Part shown: positions 14,040 through 19,068 of the stretch, in pieces
How positions within the stretch are numbered: position 1 is the first letter of the stretch
Layout of the letters: each line of letters starts with the position of its first letter
From: Bacteroidales bacterium UBA5342
GTDB lineage: Bacteria > Bacteroidota > Bacteroidia > Bacteroidales > UBA5342
Assembly: GCA_002408065.1 (NCBI GenBank)
Contig: DHQI01000018.1
Location: 1 to 19,068 of the forward strand
Direction: 5' to 3'
Length of the DNA: 19,068 nucleotides
The notes under the pieces: generated by a model
Told to the model about the DNA's origin: nothing
Database searches by the model: none
Seen by the model: the letters and a program-made list of their open reading frames with translations, nothing else
Made by a program: the position numbers and the translations under genes

Positions 14040-14043
14040 AATG

Positions 14044-14051
14044 CAAAAGTA
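14044..14051 (-). promoter_or_regulatory. -7-like element abutting the TetR start codon
   Basis: TACTTTTG matches TAnnTTTG and is followed by CATT and then the ATG at 14039. A TTG lies 21 bases upstream (14075-14073). If used, transcription would begin at or next to the start codon. Confidence 0.4.
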
Positions 14052-14162
14052 GTGAATGAAGCCTCACTTAAGCAAATATTATTAGAGTAAAAATATCAAT
14101 GTGCAAAGGTCAATGGTGAGATTCGCTGTGAATAAAATTGAATAAAAAAGACTTGAATCAAA

Positions 14163-14957
14163 TCAATACTTTTCCGGAACAAAGGTGATTTCTTCCAGTG
14201 GAGGTCTTACATAGCCTTTGTTGGCATCACGTTCGGGCAGTTCTATTTCTTGGTGAGGCAACTCCTTGTAAGGAATCATTGTGAGCAGATGGCTGATACA
14301 GTTTAGGCGGGCTTTCTTTTTATTATCGGCATCCACCATATACCAAGGGCTGATTTTGGTGTCGGTATAAGCAAACATCTCATCTTTAGCTTTGGAATAT
14401 TCTACAAAACGTTTCATCGATTCCACATCCATGGGGCTTAGTTTCCAGCGTTTAGTAGGGCTGCTGATGCGTGAGCGGAAACGTTTTTCTTGTTCTTCTT
14501 CACTCACCGAAAACCAATACTTTATCAGGATGATACCCGAACGGATTAGCATGCGTTCAAAGTTGGGACAAGAGCGCAGGAATTCCCAATATTCATCATT
14601 GGAGCAGAAACCCATTACTTTCTCGACCCCGGCACGGTTGTACCACGAACGGTCGAAGAGTACCATTTCACCAGCTGCCGGCAGATGGGGGACATAACGC
14701 TGAAAATACCATTGTGACTTTTCGCGGTCGGTAGGGGTGCCCAGTGCTACTACCCGGCATATGCGCGGGTTCAGGCTTTGTGTAATACGTTTTATCGTGC
14801 CGCCTTTGCCGGCAGCATCGCGCCCCTCAAATATGACGACCACTTTAAGACCTTTATGTTTTATCCATTCTTGCAGTTTTACAAGCTCTACCTGTAATTT
14901 TGCTAATTCAGATTCGTAATATTTTTTGCTTAGTTTCTTGTGTTCTGTGTCGTTCAT
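14163..14957 (-). CDS. ppk2: Polyphosphate kinase 2, class I
   Basis: This enzyme moves phosphate between polyphosphate and nucleoside diphosphates (ADP or GDP), usually favouring nucleotide synthesis from polyphosphate. The 264-residue protein has Walker A GRDAAGKGG (45-53, with K51), the GTPTDREKSQWYFQRY block (73-88), Walker B VLFDRSWYNR (99-108, with D102) and the lid region KRFRSRISSPTKRWKLSPMD (about residues 168-187). Together these place it in the single-domain PPK2 class that phosphorylates diphosphates. All key residues seem present. The neighbouring TetR gene is downstream on the same strand. RelA, another nutrient-stress enzyme, lies 1.9 kb away but on the other strand, so no operon is implied. 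Confidence 0.92.
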   Translation of the reverse strand: MNDTEHKKLSKKYYESELAKLQVELVKLQEWIKHKGLKVVVIFEGRDAAGKGGTIKRITQSLNPRICRVVALGTPTDREKSQWYFQRYVPHLPAAGEMVLFDRSWYNRAGVEKVMGFCSNDEYWEFLRSCPNFERMLIRSGIILIKYWFSVSEEEQEKRFRSRISSPTKRWKLSPMDVESMKRFVEYSKAKDEMFAYTDTKISPWYMVDADNKKKARLNCISHLLTMIPYKELPHQEIELPERDANKGYVRPPLEEITFVPEKY

Positions 14958-15232
14958 AAGTTTGAGTTTTTGTGCCGTAATGTATCATAAACAAAAGATA
15001 GTAGCAATTGGTTGAGAAATTCATTGGATTTGGGCGGAATTTTGCCCGTGAAGCCTTTCTGAATCGAGAATGCTAAAAGTATTAGCTAATTACTCTTTGG
15101 TGTTGCTTTGTAAATTTATGGGGGCATTTACTTAAAAACACTCCCGCTTTATTGCAAAACACATGGTCTTGATATTCTCTCTCTATCATTGCACCATCAA
15201 AAAAATCTCTAATTCTATAAATATCTTATATT

Positions 15233-17473
15233 ATGAAAAGACTATTGACGCTTTTTACTTTGTTATTTTTTGCCGTTTTGGCGTTGTCAGCTCAGAATTT
15301 ATTGAACGAGCAAGTGTATGGCTTTGAAGTGCCCGGGGATCTTTATATTCAAAACCCCGACTATATATCGTTAAGTGCAGCGATGGTGGTTGCGGGCGAT
15401 TCGGCGCTTATGTTTCATTGTGATGATTATAGTGCTAATACTGACAACTGGCAAACGATGGTTGGGTCTGCAGCTGATGCGCCGGATAGCGCTAAAGTCA
15501 TTTTACCGGCAGGTGACTATTATGTGCGTATAAAAGTTTATGCTACAGGCGAAGCACCGTTAAAATTTTCGACCAATATAAACAATCCCTGGCAAGCTAT
15601 CAATTGGGACATTACTAATGTAGAAAAAGATAAATGGGTGACTTTGGAGCAAAAAATCACCTTTGCTGAGACAAATTCTAAGATGTCGATCAAAATGACG
15701 GCCGCTCAACGTCCGGCCAGTGGTAGTGGTACTCTTTATATTGACGATATTCAGATTTTAAAGGATGATTATGTGATGGACACGATTCCTGGTAATTATC
15801 TGGATGCTTACTATTATGGATTAGAGGCTGGAACGGATAACATAGATGGTATATTTATTCCTGCTAACTCTAAAGCTTATGTGTCATTTGAGACGGATAA
15901 GAACCCGGACCCGATGTCCAACAAATATGCTTTAAAAACAATAGTACCAACGCTGAGTGAATTACCTTTAACATCTAAAGGGAAAACCAACAATGTGTCC
16001 ATTCAGATAGGTAGTAAGGAAAGTCTCAATGGTATAGGTAGTGCTATAATTCCTGCCGGAGATTATACGGCCTCTGTAAAGGTTTTTATGGAAGAGCGTA
16101 ATATTTCACAATTCTATACCCCGTTTAATGATAACGCGGCCACACCTAAAGAGGAGAAAGATGAATGGCTGAATATTGTATGGACAGTGCCCGCTAATAT
16201 GGCCTTGAATGAATGGGTGACTTTGGAACAAAAAATCACTTTGGCCATGGATTATGACACCAAAGTAACCTTTAAAGCAGATCAGAAAGACTTAGTGGAT
16301 ACGGCTAAACAGGCTGTCTTTTATATTGATGATTATGCTTTTGTTGAAGCCACAAGCACGACTGATACGACCGAAGTAACGGATGCTTATAAGGCAGGTA
16401 ACTTGTATGATGAGGCAATTTATGGTTTTGAAAAATCTGCTGATTTTGCTACAGATGGCTGGTATCCTCAGAAAGGTGCAGGTGCCGATCATTATGACTT
16501 TACGAGTGATAAAGCGGCCTCGGGCAACTACAGTTTGCGCTTGAGAGTGGCACAAAATGAAGCTGATGTGCCGGAAAAACTAAAGGTGCAAGGTTCTTAT
16601 GCCGAAGGAAACTCATTTACTTATACCGGTGGTGTATACGATATGTATCTGAAAGTGTTTATTACCGATGGTAGCAAGATAAATTCCTTAAATACCAATT
16701 TCTCAGCTAATAAAGATGAGAATAAGCAGGTTATTGAAAATCCATACAAAGGCATTCAGTGGGAGTTGGAAGGTGTAGAAACAGGCCAATGGGTGGAACT
16801 ACATCGCGTCGATACCTTGCCGGCCTTTGATCGTGCTAAGTTAACCATTCAGATTCTGCGTGATTCCTTAGATTATAGTAACAGTCCTGTGGAGATTTAT
16901 ATTGACGATTTAGCGGCTGTTTATAAAACCGATTATGTGCCGGTGCCTGCTATAGATGTAACTGCGCCTGTGGCCGACAGCATATTTACAACTAACCATG
17001 CAGCTATAGAGTTTAAGGTGAGTGATTTTGAAATAGGTAGCGAGGGTAAAATCAGTTATAAAGTAAATAATGGTACCGCTATGCTGCACGAAGCGGATAC
17101 TGCTATTATGTTGTCTGACCTGACTGATGGTGACTACGAAGTAGTGCTGGAACTGGTAGATATGAGTGGTGCCCCATTAAATCCTGTGGTCAGTGATACA
17201 GTGAAGTTTTCAGTTAGTTTGCCGGCAGCATTGTCTCAAAATGAAGCCTTTGGATTAAGTGTTTATCCTAACCCTGTCAGTTCTGTTCTTTATGTTAAAA
17301 CAGATATAGGCAGTCGCATTCAGGTTTATAACCTTTCAGGTATTGAAGTAATACAGGCCATACAGAATAGTCAACTTAACAGTATTTCTGTTGCCGGACT
17401 TAGAGCCGGAACTTATTTAGTGAAAGTAAGTCACAGGACAGGTAGTCGTATTGAGCTTATTCAAGTAAAATAA
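15233..17473 (+). CDS. Secreted three-module protein with T9SS sorting domain
   Basis: This 746-residue protein has a signal peptide (about 1-20), three related modules (about 21-180, 188-375 and 388-565), an Ig-like beta domain (about 574-664) and a type A T9SS C-terminal domain (675-746, with SVYPNPVSSVLYV and LRAGTYLVKV). It should cross the outer membrane by type IX secretion and be anchored or released. Each module starts with a (V/Y)YG(F/L)E motif, has a W-V-(T/E)-L segment and ends in YIDD(I/Y/L), the look of carbohydrate-binding jelly-roll domains. No catalytic domain is visible. Modules 1 and 2 share nearly identical DNA near 15637 and 16215 (28 of about 30 bases), pointing to recent duplication or conversion. 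It stands alone, with a terminator behind it. Confidence 0.85.
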   Translation: MKRLLTLFTLLFFAVLALSAQNLLNEQVYGFEVPGDLYIQNPDYISLSAAMVVAGDSALMFHCDDYSANTDNWQTMVGSAADAPDSAKVILPAGDYYVRIKVYATGEAPLKFSTNINNPWQAINWDITNVEKDKWVTLEQKITFAETNSKMSIKMTAAQRPASGSGTLYIDDIQILKDDYVMDTIPGNYLDAYYYGLEAGTDNIDGIFIPANSKAYVSFETDKNPDPMSNKYALKTIVPTLSELPLTSKGKTNNVSIQIGSKESLNGIGSAIIPAGDYTASVKVFMEERNISQFYTPFNDNAATPKEEKDEWLNIVWTVPANMALNEWVTLEQKITLAMDYDTKVTFKADQKDLVDTAKQAVFYIDDYAFVEATSTTDTTEVTDAYKAGNLYDEAIYGFEKSADFATDGWYPQKGAGADHYDFTSDKAASGNYSLRLRVAQNEADVPEKLKVQGSYAEGNSFTYTGGVYDMYLKVFITDGSKINSLNTNFSANKDENKQVIENPYKGIQWELEGVETGQWVELHRVDTLPAFDRAKLTIQILRDSLDYSNSPVEIYIDDLAAVYKTDYVPVPAIDVTAPVADSIFTTNHAAIEFKVSDFEIGSEGKISYKVNNGTAMLHEADTAIMLSDLTDGDYEVVLELVDMSGAPLNPVVSDTVKFSVSLPAALSQNEAFGLSVYPNPVSSVLYVKTDIGSRIQVYNLSGIEVIQAIQNSQLNSISVAGLRAGTYLVKVSHRTGSRIELIQVK

Positions 17474-17491
17474 GACCTATTGATAGAGTCT

Positions 17492-17520
17492 AAAGCCCCG
17501 GGGTATATGTCCGGGGCTTT
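17492..17520 (+). terminator. Strong GC-rich terminator after the T9SS protein gene
   Basis: AAAGCCCCGG (17492-17501) pairs perfectly with CCGGGGCTTT (17511-17520) around a 9-base loop, followed by GGTGTTTTAT. It lies 18 bases behind the stop codon. Confidence 0.85.
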
Positions 17521-17721
17521 GGTGTTTTATAGGGGTTGTCTTATTGTGCAACATTTTTTAGCTTTGTAGGCCGGATGCTGGATATTGCCGATAGCTCTAT
17601 TGGTGAAGAAACATTAATGTGATACAAAAGGAGAATTGTTTCACGTAGATTAATGGATGCCTGAAAAATGTACAAAGGCCAAACAAATAAATGGTTAAGG
17701 CGGAAAAGATTAGTACATGTG

Positions 17722-18084
17722 ATGAAAAAAGAAAATAATGTTATAAGGTTTTCTGACCAATTCAAAACAAAGCATTATGGCAAGAAAGACCAGGTGAAAT
17801 GAGATAAGCCGGAACGTGGTTTTGAGGATTTTAAATATGGTTTTTTAATACAACAGGCACGTGAAGAGCAAGGACTTACTCAAGAAGAGCTGGCTAAGAA
17901 AGTGGACACTAACAAAGGTTATATTTCAAAGATAGAAAATAACATCAAAGATATGCGTATTTCAACCTTACAAAAGATTGTAGAAAAAGGATTTGGTGGT
18001 CATCTGGATTTATCAATTTCAAGAAGTAAGGATAAATGTTGTAGGTGTAAAAAAAAACTTTCGACATTAATCCTGATGTATTAA
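17722..18084 (+). pseudogene. XRE-family (HigA-type) antitoxin broken by an in-frame TGA
   Basis: One frame runs from the ATG at 17722 to the TAA at 18084 (120 residues) but is cut by a TGA at 17800-17802 (codon 27). Upstream it reads MKKENNVIRFSDQF, then KTKHYGKKDQVK; after the stop, DKPERGFEDFKYGFLIQQAR and a helix-turn-helix GLTQEELAKKVDTNKGYISK, then STLQKIVEKGFGGHLDLSI. This is the usual build of HigA-type antitoxins, where an Arg is expected at the stop position (KR in the family's TPKRDxFE stretch), so CGA to TGA is the simplest change. The first downstream GTG (17902) is already inside the helix-turn-helix, so no good restart exists. No HigB-like toxin is recognisable upstream, so it is an orphan relic. 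A sequencing error is possible. Confidence 0.7.
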
Positions 18085-18127
18085 CTTCAAATTTCCTATT
18101 TTCGTATCCCTAATCAATTCAAGGATT

Positions 18128-19068
18128 ATGCATAAAAGAGCTTTACTTTTCCTTTCTATATTTTTGTTTTTTTTAAGTGTGACATTTGCAGTAAATCAAT
18201 TGCATCCGTCGAAGCAATTGACCATTTCCGAAGGTTTGGCGCACAATGGTGTCACCAGTGTGTTGGAGGATAGCAAAGGTTACTTGTGGGTGGGGACTTT
18301 TGATGGCCTTTGCCGTTATGATGGGTATCAGTTTACCACGTTTCGAAATCAGGTAGAGGATAAGGTTTTGGTAAGTAATCGTGTACGTTCTTTGTGCGAA
18401 GATCCGAAAGGTAATATCTGGATTGGTACCGATGAGGGGCTGACCATTTATGATTATGTCAGCGAAAGCTTTTCTACCGTTTTTGAAATTTCTGAAACCA
18501 ATGGTCCCATTGTGATGAAAATTATTTACAGTGAAGAGGTCAATAAAGTTCTTTGTATTACCGAAACACACGGTATTCTCATCTTTGATGATAATGGTAA
18601 ACTCATGCACCGCTATAATATGCCTCGCACTATCGGGACCGGTTATGTGCCATTTAATGGCGGCACAAAAATAAATAAAGACCGTTATTTGCTGACGTCA
18701 TCGACAGGTCTGTATACGCTTAATCCTAATAATGGTGATTTTGCTCATGTTTTAGACGATAACATTGGTCATTGTATTGACATTATTAAGGTAGATTCTA
18801 ACCAAGTGCTTATTTGTGGTATGGATGGTTTGTATAATGTGGAGTATAAAAAGGATGAAGAAGATTACCTTTTTCGCCTCAAACGCCATACACACAAAGG
18901 TTTTTCTATTCGCACATTGAATTATGATAGTAGTCATCAATTATGGCTGGGGACGGCACGTAATGGTTTTATAAAAATTCATAATCTTAAGGCCTACCTT
19001 AATAACGAAAAATATAAAACCAGCCTATTTGAAATAGAAGCACAATTGGTGCGTAGTAGTTGTATAAC
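18128..19068 (+). CDS. Hybrid two-component sensor, periplasmic propeller part (cut by window end)
   Basis: The frame is open from the ATG at 18128 to the last base, 313 codons without a stop. The protein starts with a signal peptide (about 1-21), then LTISEGLAHNGVTSVLEDSK, the canonical opening of the two-component regulator propeller, with repeats GYLWVGTFDGLCRYDG (51-66) and GNIWIGTDEGLTIYD (95-109) and later LWLGTARNGFIKI. These seven-bladed sensor domains sit in the periplasm of hybrid sensors that usually control polysaccharide-use genes; the kinase, receiver and AraC parts would lie beyond the window. Whether it controls the T9SS protein upstream is unknown. It follows the broken antitoxin by 43 bases. 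Confidence 0.88.
   Translation, partial: MHKRALLFLSIFLFFLSVTFAVNQLHPSKQLTISEGLAHNGVTSVLEDSKGYLWVGTFDGLCRYDGYQFTTFRNQVEDKVLVSNRVRSLCEDPKGNIWIGTDEGLTIYDYVSESFSTVFEISETNGPIVMKIIYSEEVNKVLCITETHGILIFDDNGKLMHRYNMPRTIGTGYVPFNGGTKINKDRYLLTSSTGLYTLNPNNGDFAHVLDDNIGHCIDIIKVDSNQVLICGMDGLYNVEYKKDEEDYLFRLKRHTHKGFSIRTLNYDSSHQLWLGTARNGFIKIHNLKAYLNNEKYKTSLFEIEAQLVRSSCI

Noticed and set aside
17530..17721. Toxin gene remnant upstream of the broken antitoxin
   Set aside because: None of the three frames gave HigB- or RelE-like sequence; only short fragments between stops.

Overview
The window reads as chromosome from a member of the Bacteroidota, most likely Bacteroidales or Marinilabiliales (inference; no rRNA is present to fix this). 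Four things support it: strong -33/-7 promoters of the Bacteroidetes form TTG-N19-TAnnTTTG with no Shine-Dalgarno signal; a secreted protein with a type IX secretion (T9SS) C-terminal sorting domain; the periplasmic propeller of a hybrid two-component sensor; and typical families such as GSCFA, the cysteate-synthase-like enzyme and DUF6364 antitoxins.

Layout. Bases 1-1250 hold an AT-rich serine hydrolase of the beta-lactamase/S12 type, framed by GC-richer segments that end in CGTTG and look like integron attC sites. Bases 1500-3640 hold a minus-strand unit: a 565-residue flavin-type (nitronate monooxygenase-like) barrel protein with a terminator behind it, a large REP-like palindrome before it, and a distant promoter that runs almost at once into a terminator hairpin. 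Bases 3966-4694 hold a toxin-antitoxin pair (DUF6364/PIN). Bases 4849-9858 are a minus-strand housekeeping block: DUF493 protein, PlsC acyltransferase, cysteate-synthase-like PLP enzyme, Dabb protein, LptB and a GSCFA esterase-like protein. Bases 10098-13315 are plus strand: a long RelA/SpoT protein with a degenerate hydrolase site, then a small outer-membrane barrel. Bases 13464-14957 are minus strand: a TetR regulator and a class I polyphosphate kinase 2. Bases 15233-19068 are plus strand: a large T9SS-secreted three-module protein, an XRE antitoxin broken by an in-frame TGA, and the 5' part of a hybrid sensor that runs off the window.

How the genes fit together. Several deal with the cell envelope: LptB (lipopolysaccharide export), PlsC (phospholipid acylation) and the cysteate-synthase-like enzyme, whose product would feed the sulfonolipids of many Bacteroidetes. 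RelA and PPK2 both belong to nutrient-stress nucleotide/polyphosphate metabolism. They are neighbours but not one operon. No complete new defence or biosynthetic system is evident. The points most worth checking are the promoter-terminator module near 3560-3633, the possible integron cassette at the left edge, the Cys-rich barrel protein, the hydrolase-dead long RSH protein, the very short leaders, and the antitoxin nonsense mutation.

Three frames extend upstream through promoter-like sequence to a TTG. For plsC, the cysteate-synthase-like gene and relA I chose the internal ATG instead (6078, 7508 and 10115).
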